From contig NZ_JABBEA010000002.1 of assembly GCF_012912005.1 (NCBI RefSeq), positions 372,001 through 436,000 on the forward strand: a DNA stretch of 64,000 nucleotides, in the 5' to 3' direction. Positions 47,361 to 54,712 of this stretch are shown here, piece after piece. The notes beneath the pieces are model-generated. The model was given only the letters and a program-made list of their open reading frames with translations. It was not told the origin of the DNA and did no database searches. Numbering within the stretch: position 1 is the stretch's first letter; each line of letters opens with the position of its first letter. Made by a program: the position numbers and the translations under genes. This DNA comes from Paenibacillus sp. SZ31 (GTDB lineage: Bacteria; Bacillota; Bacilli; Paenibacillales; Paenibacillaceae).

Positions 47361-48326
47361 AGATGTAAGTGATTCTCCTTTGGGTTTGTATTGATAATAA
47401 TTATCATCATCAATAGGATCATAACCGCGATGCAGGGGACTGACAATGGACAATTCTGATTCTCGGATAGCATTATTCTGACCCGTTGGCAGGGCGATAC
47501 ATTTTTGTTTGAAACGACCTGGTGAAAGACCAACATGTTTTTTAAATAAACGATTAAAATAGATCACATCCGGAATGCCGATTGCCTCGGCAATCTTCTG
47601 AAGAGATGCATCTGTGTGCAACAGCAGCTCCTTGGCTTTGTACATCCGTATCCGAGTTAAATAGGTAATCAGACTGCTGCCTGTCTCTTTCTTGAACGTT
47701 CTCGACAGATGTCCTGCACTGCAATCCAGAAGTTCTGCGAGCGGATCGACCATAACGGGCAACATGTAGTTCTCGTGAAGATAACGAACGGCTTGAGCTA
47801 CCAGATCGGGTTTGGCAGTCTCAATCCCTTGTGCACTTAACTGCCTCATTAATTCATTAATAAATTGATAAAATAACGTCTTCACCTGAAATTTCGAGAA
47901 CGCATCCGTCCGTTCCCAATGTTGCTCTATTCTTTGGACTTTATCATATAAGTCAATGGGATAGCTTGGGGCAAAAGCATATTGCACATGAAACGGGACA
48001 TGTTGCCTGAGCAGAGCTTGATTCTCACGAGTATTGGATAAAGACAAATTAGCCCGATAAAACATCAAATAAAATTCGAATGAATCCTCGTTCAAGGAGA
48101 TATTCATCCATACCCCCTTGCCACCATGTAAGACTTGCATCTGATCGATCGCGTACATCGTGTCATCCAGCGTAATCGTTGCATTGCCGCGAACTGTATA
48201 TATAAAACCGCTAATTGGAAATCGATAGGCATGGATGGGTTCTTCAGCGCGCACGACGACGTGACGCACATCCCATATTTTAATTGAGGCCAAATTCCAT
48301 AACTTCACATGCTCTTCTACGTGCAT
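46356..48326 (-). CDS. AraC regulator fused in frame to iron-siderophore-binding lipoprotein
   Basis: One uninterrupted frame encodes two proteins. Residues about 1-285: AraC regulator with cupin-like N-terminus and double helix-turn-helix ending V-G-L-S-P-G-R-F. Residues about 350-663: family 8 iron(III)-siderophore/cobalamin-type binding protein (V-K-H-P-W-G-E-T-V-I, then D-P-Q-H-I-I-S-L-F-P-A). Between them (47358-47460) the linker codons also spell a promoter, a Fur box, a ribosome site and an ATG (47360) followed by a lipoprotein signal with lipobox L-I-S-A-C. Btr of Bacillus subtilis is a true AraC/binding-protein fusion, but without a lipoprotein signal. Here a separate second product of 334 residues is likely. 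The upstream start is taken as ATG 48326; a TTG at 48347 is possible. Confidence 0.85.
   Translation of the reverse strand: MHVEEHVKLWNLASIKIWDVRHVVVRAEEPIHAYRFPISGFIYTVRGNATITLDDTMYAIDQMQVLHGGKGVWMNISLNEDSFEFYLMFYRANLSLSNTRENQALLRQHVPFHVQYAFAPSYPIDLYDKVQRIEQHWERTDAFSKFQVKTLFYQFINELMRQLSAQGIETAKPDLVAQAVRYLHENYMLPVMVDPLAELLDCSAGHLSRTFKKETGSSLITYLTRIRMYKAKELLLHTDASLQKIAEAIGIPDVIYFNRLFKKHVGLSPGRFKQKCIALPTGQNNAIRESELSIVSPLHRGYDPIDDDNYYQYKPKGESLTSMRSRKPVALLLILSLTLLISACSPSQGSSATSSNGTSGNNAPTTEVAQSTESAVQERVVKHPWGETVIKGDPQHIISLFPAATDYLLALGIVPQAASSNEEGSDQFPTYLSDQLQGKENLGWQVDPNYESILAAEPDLIIGQDFMSDAYDSLSKIAPTLLAEKLQDEQGIIRMKTSLLHMGDMLGKTDQAKQVIEEYDKKAAEAREKIKQSIGDETVMFLRLSDKEVRYYSKRNYEVLYDDLGLTPPVSIPDPTDSMKVISMESLPSINPDHIFLLSSDENETTELQKTAVWKSLNAVKNNNVYIVDYGLWFQGPGGPIGQTKIIDEAVNFLIQ
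47392..47406. promoter_or_regulatory. Perfect Fur box inside the AraC/binding-protein frame
   Basis: TGATAATAATTATCA, a perfect 7-1-7 Fur site. It lies 11 bases downstream of the -10 hexamer of the internal promoter and about 30 bases before the internal ATG, the normal place for iron repression. Confidence 0.88.
47418..47446 (-). promoter_or_regulatory. Internal sigma-A promoter for siderophore-binding gene
   Basis: Minus strand: -35 TTGTCA (47446-47441), 17-bp spacer, -10 TATGAT (47423-47418); each hexamer differs from consensus at one position. It is embedded in codons for the linker after the AraC domain. Confidence 0.75.
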
Positions 48327-48407
48327 CTCTTCCTTCACCTTCCACAACCCATTAAGTTAGCAAAAAATCAGCAAATCAGCGGATATTTTCACTTTTCTCC
48401 ATTCTAT

Positions 48408-48422
48408 CGATAATCATTCTCA
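48408..48422. promoter_or_regulatory. Fur-like box upstream of AraC regulator
   Basis: CGATAATCATTCTCA matches the 15-bp Fur consensus at 13 positions and lies about 80 bases before the AraC start, so both the regulator and the binding protein appear iron-repressed. Confidence 0.6.
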
Positions 48423-48464
48423 ACTACAACATATATCTTCCTATTCGATAAAATGCTACGCACG

Positions 48465-48495
48465 AAAAAGCCGATCCATGAAAGGATCGGCTTAC
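48465..48495 (-). terminator. Terminator of small hypothetical gene
   Basis: 10-bp stem AAGCCGATCC/GGATCGGCTT with 6-base loop and a T run on the minus strand. Confidence 0.85.
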
Positions 48496-48506
48496 GTTCT
48501 ACCTTT

Positions 48507-48701
48507 TTAGACTCCGCCGCGTTTGTTCTCAACCGATTTCATACGGTTTTGGTCATCCGGCACTCGGTCAACACTGAACTCTTGGCCAGCTTCAACCTCG
48601 CCATGACCAGAAATATTTCGAGAAAAATTGGTGAACTGTCTTTTTTGCTCATCCAGCTCGTGCTTTTGCTTCAAAAGCTCTTGCGGATCTTGATTTGTCA
48701 C
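48507..48701 (-). CDS. Small hypothetical protein, 64 residues
   Basis: Not recognised. A GTG at 48701 has GGGAGG eight bases upstream and is preferred over an ATG further up (48749). The product is charged and soluble: a Lys/Glu/Gln-rich helix (about 5-25) followed by a polar tail with N-I-S-G-H-G-E-V-E. No Cys or hydrophobic core. The strong ribosome site and the terminator just after the stop argue that it is a real gene. The style is that of small spore- or stress-related proteins, but that is only an impression. Confidence 0.6.
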   Translation of the reverse strand: MTNQDPQELLKQKHELDEQKRQFTNFSRNISGHGEVEAGQEFSVDRVPDDQNRMKSVENKRGGV

Positions 48702-48802
48702 TAGGCTTACCTCCCATACATACATGAAGTCATGCAATTTAACTCGCACTACAGAAGTTTTCCATAAGTGAGCTAGCCTTATGCATGAAGTACAGATATG
48801 GG

Positions 48803-49117
48803 TTAAGAGACCAGTTTCAATCCCACGATACTGACGATAATCCCACTAACGATCGCTAATTTCTTTGCGTTTTTAGGCTCTTTGAAAACATACATCCCTA
48901 ATAATACGCTGCCCGATGCACCAATACCTGTCCAGATTCCGTAACCAATGCTGATTGGAATCTCTCTCAACGACAGGGAAAGGAAAATGAAACTTAATCC
49001 CAGAAACAGAGCGAACGTAAATGTATGTTTCAATTTGGTAAATCCATCTGAAAGTTTCAGGAATATTACACCACCGACTTCAAATAAACCAGCTAAGATC
49101 AAGAAAAACCAACTCAT
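48803..49117 (-). CDS. SMR-family multidrug exporter subunit
   Basis: 104 residues, four transmembrane helices, with the essential Glu13 in L-F-E-V-G-G and the helix 3 G-Y-G-I-W-T-G-I-G-A motif. Second of a pair of SMR genes separated by two bases. Paired SMR proteins (YkkCD, EbrAB types) form heterodimers that export guanidinium-like or lipophilic cations with proton exchange. Confidence 0.92.
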   Translation of the reverse strand: MSWFFLILAGLFEVGGVIFLKLSDGFTKLKHTFTFALFLGLSFIFLSLSLREIPISIGYGIWTGIGASGSVLLGMYVFKEPKNAKKLAIVSGIIVSIVGLKLVS

Positions 49118-49119
49118 AT

Positions 49120-49461
49120 CTATACACCTGCCTTTGGTTTAGGTTCATTGGATACAAATTTCAGACCGATAATGCAGCTAATTAATATCATGACCAGCAC
49201 GATTTTGAGTGCACTTACGGAATCCCCCAGAAAAATCATTCCCACAATTGCGGTTCCAAATGAACCAAGTCCGGTAAACACCGCATATGCGGTTGATACA
49301 GGAAGCACTTTAGTGGATTTTGCAAAAAAATAGAAGCTGCCAATCATTAAGATCACCGTGGGGATTACGATTTCAATTTTTGAGAAACCATCGGAGAACG
49401 ACAAACCTAATGCCCAACCTACCTCTAAGATTCCTCCAAGAATAAGAAATAACCATGCCAT
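49120..49461 (-). CDS. SMR-family multidrug exporter subunit
   Basis: 113 residues from the ATG at 49461 (GAGGAG upstream), four transmembrane helices, Glu13 in I-L-E-V-G-W, and A-Y-A-V-F-T-G-L-G in helix 3. First subunit of the SMR pair. Resembles YkkC; a guanidine-type riboswitch was looked for upstream and not seen. A 7-bp dyad at 49522-49543 overlaps the likely promoter. Confidence 0.92.
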   Translation of the reverse strand: MAWLFLILGGILEVGWALGLSFSDGFSKIEIVIPTVILMIGSFYFFAKSTKVLPVSTAYAVFTGLGSFGTAIVGMIFLGDSVSALKIVLVMILISCIIGLKFVSNEPKPKAGV

Positions 49462-49521
49462 AAAAAATTCTCCTCTTCTGCATTCATGTTGTTGTTTTGT
49501 AATCAACATTTAATTTTCATT

Positions 49522-49543
49522 AATGATAGTCATTTGTATCATT
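49522..49543. promoter_or_regulatory. Dyad upstream of SMR pair
   Basis: AATGATA and TATCATT (perfect 7-bp arms, 8-base centre), about 60-80 bases before the first SMR gene. Looks like a TetR-type operator, although no regulator gene is adjacent. Confidence 0.4.
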
Positions 49544-49650
49544 TGATATAATAATAAACCACCTTTATTTTATTTGCAAATTTAAATATTTTTTTAAAAA
49601 TTATCACGTGAATCCGTCTGTTACTCCTTGAAGTTGCGCTATCAACAGAC

Positions 49651-49681
49651 AAAAAAAGCCAACCAGTAGTTACTGGTTGAC
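49651..49681 (-). terminator. Terminator after yitT-like gene
   Basis: 9-bp stem (49660-49668 with 49671-49679), T-rich tail of seven T on the minus strand. Confidence 0.85.
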
Positions 49682-49719
49682 CAAGTAAGTTTATATTAAT
49701 TATGTTTTTCTTTTCAGCA

Positions 49720-50592
49720 TTAATGAATATCTTTCTTTTTGAAATTGCCGCCTCTCACTTCAGCTACATCGTATACAACTACAAAAGCAGTCGGGTCAAT
49801 TTCGTGAATGATATCTTTAATTTTACTCTCTTCCATCCGGTTGATGACACAAGTAATTTCCTTGAATTGCTCATTCGAGTAACCACCGTAAGCCTCTGTA
49901 TATGTTGCTCCACGACCTAGTCGGTCACGAATGGTTTCAACCATAATTTCTGGTTGATTCGTAATAATTTTAAACGTTTTGGAGCCGCTCAAGCCCTCTT
50001 CAACAATATGTATTACTTTAGAAGCAATAAAATATGCAAGTCCTGACAAGATCGCTCCTTGTAGACCGAATACGGTAGAAACGACAATAAAGACAAACAT
50101 GTTGAGGAACAGAATGAGATCACTGGTTCCAAAAGGTACTTTTCGCGAAAGAAGTACAGCCAGCATATCTATGCCATCCAATGCCCCGCCATTACGTAAT
50201 GCAAGTCCCATACCGAAACCGATGATTATCCCGCCGACAACCGTAACGAGCAAGGTATCGCCTTGAATGATGGTTGGTACATGGTGCATCAGACTGGTGC
50301 TGATTGCCAGTGAAGCAATACCGATGATCGAATATAACGCGAAGCTTTTACCGATTTGCTTGTATCCGAGCCACACAAATGGAATGTTAATAATCCCGAT
50401 GAGCATCCCCAGTGGTAATCCAAACAGCTGGGATCCTACGATACTCAGACCTGTGACACCACCATCTGAGACATTATTCGGGATCAATATGGCTTCGAGG
50501 CCATATGCCGTTATAAATCCCCCAATGATAATCAATAATACTTTGGAGAGGATCTTTAACTTGTTTGACTTTTGTTTTCTGTTTTGATGCAT
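49720..50592 (-). CDS. YitT-family membrane protein
   Basis: 290 residues from the ATG at 50592 (AAGGGGGAA upstream). Five to six transmembrane helices in two DUF161 repeats, with G-L-E-A-I-L-I-P-N-N-V-S-D-G-G-V-T-G-L-S near 25-45, then a cytoplasmic DUF2179 domain (about 205-280: I-I-T-N-Q-P-E-I-M-V, G-R-G-A-T-Y). Widespread in Firmicutes; function not established. Confidence 0.92.
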   Translation of the reverse strand: MHQNRKQKSNKLKILSKVLLIIIGGFITAYGLEAILIPNNVSDGGVTGLSIVGSQLFGLPLGMLIGIINIPFVWLGYKQIGKSFALYSIIGIASLAISTSLMHHVPTIIQGDTLLVTVVGGIIIGFGMGLALRNGGALDGIDMLAVLLSRKVPFGTSDLILFLNMFVFIVVSTVFGLQGAILSGLAYFIASKVIHIVEEGLSGSKTFKIITNQPEIMVETIRDRLGRGATYTEAYGGYSNEQFKEITCVINRMEESKIKDIIHEIDPTAFVVVYDVAEVRGGNFKKKDIH

Positions 50593-50692
50593 TCCATTTC
50601 CCCCTTGATGAACAACCGATAAAAAACAGTCTATAATAAAAATCACTGTTTTGGCAATAGATCGTCATTTGTGTGTGTTACTTCAAGTTACT

Positions 50693-51049
50693 TCATTGTC
50701 CAATGAGCGTTCGATACGACGAAATTTTATGCTCAAGCATCTCATCGGCTGTGTTAAGGATGTGCATCTGTTTTTGGATCGACTCTTTATGCTCCTCCAG
50801 CAGCTTCAAACGATCTGCCGCCGTATGCTCTCCTTCCTGAAACAAGGATGCATACTTCTTAATAATAGCAATGGGCATTTGAGTCTCTTTTAATTTGATC
50901 ACAAATTGCAGCCATTTCAGGTGTGATTCGTTGTATCGCCTGTCTCCACTGGCATCCCGGAGAGGAATCACAATCTGTTCCTTCTCATAATAACGCAACG
51001 TATGTGCACTAATATGAAGCAATTCTGCCACTTCACCAATGGTATGCAT
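50693..51049 (-). CDS. MerR-family regulator of the SDR gene
   Basis: 118 residues from the ATG at 51049 (GAGGAGG upstream). MerR helix-turn-helix (M-H-T-I-G-E-V-A-E-L-L-H-I-S-A-H-T-L-R-Y-Y-E-K-E) and a coiled coil, no effector domain. Divergent from a short-chain dehydrogenase whose promoter (51076-51106) has the classic 19-bp spacer. Likely activates that gene on exposure to an aldehyde or similar electrophile. Confidence 0.9.
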   Translation of the reverse strand: MHTIGEVAELLHISAHTLRYYEKEQIVIPLRDASGDRRYNESHLKWLQFVIKLKETQMPIAIIKKYASLFQEGEHTAADRLKLLEEHKESIQKQMHILNTADEMLEHKISSYRTLIGQ

Positions 51050-51075
51050 GGTTAACCTCCTCTCCATTTTCCCGC

Positions 51076-51106
51076 TTGACTTAGAGTAAGCTCTAATCAG
51101 TATAAT
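51076..51106 (+). promoter_or_regulatory. MerR-type promoter, 19-bp spacer, for SDR gene
   Basis: -35 TTGACT (51076-51081), 19-bp spacer containing TTAGAG-TAAG-CTCTAA (starting at the last -35 base), -10 TATAAT (51101-51106). This is the clearest of the three MerR promoters. Confidence 0.88.
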
Positions 51107-51160
51107 CAACTCGTGGTCTTATCACAATAAATAATGAAATCAGATCCAGGAGGAATTTCC

Positions 51161-51934
51161 ATGAAATACACAGTGATTACCGGTGCCAGTTCGGGCATTG
51201 GATATGAAGCGGCTTTAGCTTTTGCAGCTCGTGGCAAAAATATGATCCTGGCAGCTCGCAGAACCGATGAATTGGACAAGTTAAAAGCAAAAGTAGCTGA
51301 AATCAATCCTGATCTGGATGTTGTCATCCGTACAGTAGATCTGTCCATTGCCGCTAATGTGCATGAATTCTATGAAAGTCTCCAGGCTTATTCCATTGAG
51401 ACGTGGATTAACAACGCAGGATTCGGGAATTTCGCTTCCGTTGGCGAACAACATCTGCCCAAGATTGAGCAGATGCTTCATCTTAATATAGAAGCTCTTA
51501 CGATTCTTTCTTCCCTGTATGTACGTGATTATGCAGATGTCGATGGCACACAGATCATTAATATCTCGTCTGGTGGAGGATATACAATTGTAGCCGATGC
51601 CGTAACCTACTGCGCAACCAAGTTCTATGTAAGTGCCTTTACCGAAGGACTTGCGCAAGAGTTAAAAGGCAAGAACGCAGCGATGCAAGCCAAAGTTCTC
51701 GCTCCGGCTGCAACCGAAACGGAATTTGCGAAACATTCCTTTAATGTAGACGAGTTTGAATATGAAGGCAGAGTTCCGAAGTTCCATACGGCGGAACAAA
51801 TGGCTGGATTTTTGCTTGAGTTGTATGACAGTGAGAGCGTGGTTGGCATTGTGGATGGATTGACGTATGACTTTGAACTAAGAGAACCCATTTTTCCGTA
51901 CGCTGCGAGAGCAGCCTCTAAACCACAAAATTAA
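51161..51934 (+). CDS. Short-chain dehydrogenase/reductase
   Basis: 257 residues of classical SDR form: T-G-A-S-S-G-I-G at 7-14, N-N-A-G near 84-87, catalytic Ser in I-N-I-S-S-G-G and Tyr/Lys in Y-C-A-T-K. NAD(P)H-dependent oxidoreductase, substrate unknown. ATG at 51161 with AGGAGG upstream. Controlled by the divergent MerR gene. A bidirectional terminator follows. Confidence 0.93.
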   Translation: MKYTVITGASSGIGYEAALAFAARGKNMILAARRTDELDKLKAKVAEINPDLDVVIRTVDLSIAANVHEFYESLQAYSIETWINNAGFGNFASVGEQHLPKIEQMLHLNIEALTILSSLYVRDYADVDGTQIINISSGGGYTIVADAVTYCATKFYVSAFTEGLAQELKGKNAAMQAKVLAPAATETEFAKHSFNVDEFEYEGRVPKFHTAEQMAGFLLELYDSESVVGIVDGLTYDFELREPIFPYAARAASKPQN

Positions 51935-52043
51935 TCAACCCGAAACTGAAGTCTAAGCCAAGTAGCCCGGATACGGTTAGACATCATTTAACCTCACTGA
52001 TAAACATCATCTAATCTAATCGTTAAACATCGTTGAACGTTAA

Positions 52044-52080
52044 AAAGGGAACCTGTCTCCAGGTTCCCTTCTTTGTATTT
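52044..52080. terminator. Bidirectional terminator
   Basis: 11-bp stem AAGGGAACCTG/CAGGTTCCCTT with a TCTC loop, T-rich after and A-rich before. Between converging SDR and carboxynorspermidine decarboxylase genes. Confidence 0.85.
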
Positions 52081-52136
52081 ATAATCAATGCTATAAATTC
52101 AATTCTTTATTATATAACTACTATATAATGAAGTAA

Positions 52137-53264
52137 TTATGCCAGCCTCATTTTGAAATCCTGATACCCGAATTCGCGAACAACTTCGCAATCGCCATCT
52201 TTTCGTTTAACAGCAATCGCTGGAAGCGGCATGCCGTTGAACGTGTTGGTTTTTACCATGGAGTAGATCGCCATGTCCTCGAATACCAGACGGTCACCTT
52301 CTTGCAAAGGCTGATCGAATGAATAATCCCCAATCACGTCACCGGACAGACAGGTTTGTCCACCAAGGCGATACAAATGCGCCTTCTCGCCCACTTCTCC
52401 CGAACCGATCAGCGGCGGGCGATATGGCATTTCCAGCACATCCGGCATATGGCATGTAGCTGAAGTATCCAAAATAGCGATGTCCATGCCATTTTTATGG
52501 AAGTCCAGCACCGAAGTCACGAGATAACCCGCGTTCAGCGCAACAGCTTCTCCCGGCTCCAGATATACTTCCAGGCCATAGTCGTTCTGCATACGCTTGA
52601 TGCAAGCTTCCAACCTTGGAATATCATAATCTTCACGTGTGATATGGTGTCCACCGCCGAAGTTGATCCACTCCATTTGTGGTAGCCATTGTCCGAATTT
52701 CTCGACAACTGCATTCAGCGTAGTTTCCAGATCATCCGAATTTTGCTGACACAGCGTGTGGAAGTGTAATCCGGAGACGCCTTCCAACAGGTCTGCATCG
52801 AAATCCTCCAGTTTCGCGCCAAAACGCGAACCCGGAGAACACGGATCGTAGATCTCGTGTCCTTCCTGGGTAGAGCATTCAGGGTTGACGCGCAATCCGA
52901 CCTTACGGCCAGCTTGAAGCGCCTTATCCTTGAATTTCGCAAGTTGCGAAAATGAATTGAAAATAATGTGATCGCAGATGGAGATAATCTCGTCGATCTC
53001 TTCTGCGCGGTATGCCGGAGCAAAGACATGATTCTCTTTGCCCATTTCCTCATGGCCCAGACGCGCTTCATACAAACCGCTCGCTGTTGCACCGCTCAGG
53101 TATTCTCCAATCAGCGGATACATCGCAGTCATGGAGAATGCTTTTTGAGCGAGCACGATTTTGGCACCTGTACGCTGCATAACACCGTTCAGGATTTTCA
53201 GGTTTTTCTCGATAAGCGCCTCGTCAACAACAAAACATGGTGTCGGTAATTGCTCGAACCGCAT
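52137..53264 (-). CDS. nspC: Carboxynorspermidine decarboxylase
   Basis: 375 residues of the alanine-racemase-fold PLP decarboxylases: P-T-P-C-F-V-V-D near the start, the PLP lysine in V-L-A-Q-K-A-F-S, F-H-T-L-C-Q-Q-N, I-N-F-G-G-G-H-H and the second-subunit D-T-S-A-T-C-H-M-P-D and L-G-G-Q-T-C-L-S-G-D blocks. These match NspC, which decarboxylates carboxy(nor)spermidine. The ATG is one base past the upstream stop codon, so translation is coupled. Together with the dehydrogenase it forms the alternative (AdoMet-independent) route to spermidine or norspermidine. Confidence 0.92.
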   Translation of the reverse strand: MRFEQLPTPCFVVDEALIEKNLKILNGVMQRTGAKIVLAQKAFSMTAMYPLIGEYLSGATASGLYEARLGHEEMGKENHVFAPAYRAEEIDEIISICDHIIFNSFSQLAKFKDKALQAGRKVGLRVNPECSTQEGHEIYDPCSPGSRFGAKLEDFDADLLEGVSGLHFHTLCQQNSDDLETTLNAVVEKFGQWLPQMEWINFGGGHHITREDYDIPRLEACIKRMQNDYGLEVYLEPGEAVALNAGYLVTSVLDFHKNGMDIAILDTSATCHMPDVLEMPYRPPLIGSGEVGEKAHLYRLGGQTCLSGDVIGDYSFDQPLQEGDRLVFEDMAIYSMVKTNTFNGMPLPAIAVKRKDGDCEVVREFGYQDFKMRLA

Positions 53265-53265
53265 T

Positions 53266-54504
53266 TTAACGAACAAGCTCCGATTCTTTAACTTCTTCTG
53301 GCAGCTCATCAACGAGTACCGGGTTGAAGTCTTCTACCCATGGGAGGCCCCATTTGTTCAACTCTTCCATGAATGGATCTGGGTTAAACTCTTCTACATT
53401 GTATACGCCTGGTTTGTTCCATTTGCCTGTCATGACCATTGCCGCACCAATCATAGCTGGAACGCCTGTTGTGTACGAGATCGCTTGGGAACCCACTTCT
53501 TTGTAGCACTCTTGGTGATCACAGATGTTGTATACATAATATGTTTTGTCTTGACCATCTTTTTTGCCTTTGAAAATACAACCGATGTTCGTTTTACCCA
53601 CAGTACGTGGTCCAAGGGATGCTGGATCCGGCAGAACTGCTTTCAGGAATTGCAGTGGGATAATTTGTTTGCCTTCATATTCGATAGGCTCGATTGAAGT
53701 CATGCCTACATTTTCAAGTGCTTTCAAGTGAGTCAGGTAGCTTTGACCAAATGTCATGAAGAAACGAATGCGTTTCAGACCTGGCATGTTTTTAGCCAAA
53801 GATTCCAGTTCCTCATGGTACAACAGGTACATGTCTTTCTCGCCAACTTCTTTGAAGTCGTAGACACGTTTGATCTCCATCGGTTTTGTTTCGATCCATT
53901 CACCATTCTCCCAGTATCTTCCGTTCGCAGATACTTCGCGAATGTTGATCTCAGGGTTGAAGTTGGTTGCGAACGGATAGCCGTGGTCGCCGCCATTGCA
54001 GTCCAGAATGTCGATGTACTCAATTTCGTCAAAGTAGTGCTTGAGGGCATAAGCGGAGAATACGCCAGTCACGCCTGGGTCAAATCCACTTCCGAGCAAT
54101 GCAGTGATTCCTGCTTGTTCAAAACGCTCTTTGTAATCCCATTGCCAGCTGTATTCAAACTTCGCTGTATCATGTGGCTCATAGTTCGCTGTGTCCATGT
54201 AATTTGTTTTAGTTGCAAGGCAAGCATCCATGATGGTCAGATCTTGATACGGCAAAGCAAGGTTCATAACGATATCCGGTTTAACTTCGTTGATCAAAGC
54301 GATCAGTTCGTCAACATTATCAGCATCTACTTGTGCTGTTGTAATTTTAGTTTTTCCGCCGTCCAGCTTGGCTTTGAGTTCATCACATTTCGATTTCGTA
54401 CGACTCGCGATGCAAATTTCCTCAAAAACTTCGCTGTTTTGAACGCATTTGTGTACTGCCACGGAAGCAACGCCGCCGGCGCCGATGATTAGTGCTTTTC
54501 CCAT
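53266..54504 (-). CDS. Carboxynorspermidine dehydrogenase (saccharopine dehydrogenase family)
   Basis: 412 residues from the ATG at 54504 (TAGGAG upstream). N-terminal Rossmann motif G-A-G-G-V-A-S-V-A near 8-16, A-L-P-Y-Q-D-L, D-T-A-N-Y-E-P, and the G-S-G-F-D-P-G-V-T motif are diagnostic of the LYS1-like enzyme that condenses aspartate beta-semialdehyde with putrescine or diaminopropane using NADPH. It is the first gene of the polyamine operon, with the decarboxylase following at once. A candidate structured leader RNA with an intrinsic terminator precedes it. Confidence 0.92.
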   Translation of the reverse strand: MGKALIIGAGGVASVAVHKCVQNSEVFEEICIASRTKSKCDELKAKLDGGKTKITTAQVDADNVDELIALINEVKPDIVMNLALPYQDLTIMDACLATKTNYMDTANYEPHDTAKFEYSWQWDYKERFEQAGITALLGSGFDPGVTGVFSAYALKHYFDEIEYIDILDCNGGDHGYPFATNFNPEINIREVSANGRYWENGEWIETKPMEIKRVYDFKEVGEKDMYLLYHEELESLAKNMPGLKRIRFFMTFGQSYLTHLKALENVGMTSIEPIEYEGKQIIPLQFLKAVLPDPASLGPRTVGKTNIGCIFKGKKDGQDKTYYVYNICDHQECYKEVGSQAISYTTGVPAMIGAAMVMTGKWNKPGVYNVEEFNPDPFMEELNKWGLPWVEDFNPVLVDELPEEVKESELVR

Positions 54505-54568
54505 TTTACATTCTCCTATCCCAATATGTATTTTTTTTAATTGGATTAATACGGTGACAACAAGACAA

Positions 54569-54620
54569 CAAAAAAAGCAAGGTGAAAAATGCCCGCAATC
54601 GCGCATCATCACACTTGCTT
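54569..54620 (-). terminator. Leader terminator upstream of carboxynorspermidine operon
   Basis: Long imperfect hairpin on the minus strand closed by AAGCAAG (54620-54614) and CTTGCTT (54581-54575), with inner GTG/CAC and ATGC/GCAT pairs, then seven T. It is 65 bases before the dehydrogenase ATG and 395 bases past the previous gene, so it is better placed as an attenuator than as a gene-end terminator. Confidence 0.7.
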
Positions 54621-54621
54621 G

Positions 54622-54712
54622 TTGATATACATCATAAAAAGACGTGAAGTCTCCATGACCAAATAAAATTCATAAGAATTCCTTTGGCGGAAAGCTCCTT
54701 CATGTATATCAA
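54622..54712 (-). ncRNA. Candidate structured leader RNA (aptamer-like)
   Basis: Perfect 11-bp pairing TTGATATACAT (54712-54702) with ATGTATATCAA (54632-54622) encloses 69 bases that can form further hairpins (GGAGCTTTCC; CCAAA with TTTGG around GAATTC/GAATTT; AGAC with GTCT). The terminator hairpin begins one base after the closing stem. A closed multi-hairpin domain followed directly by a terminator in front of a biosynthetic operon has the layout of a riboswitch or other attenuator. No known class was recognised. A 23-codon frame (ATG-AAG-GAG) also lies within it and could be a leader peptide. Confidence 0.45.

Noticed and set aside
49462..49700. Guanidine (ykkC-type) riboswitch before the SMR genes
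   Set aside because: The conserved motifs of the class were not seen and the leader is too short and AT-rich.
53728..54492. 254-codon plus-strand frame antisense to the carboxynorspermidine dehydrogenase gene
   Set aside because: Lies entirely within a clear enzyme gene, is Cys/Phe-rich with no family resemblance and has no start signals; a frame shadow.
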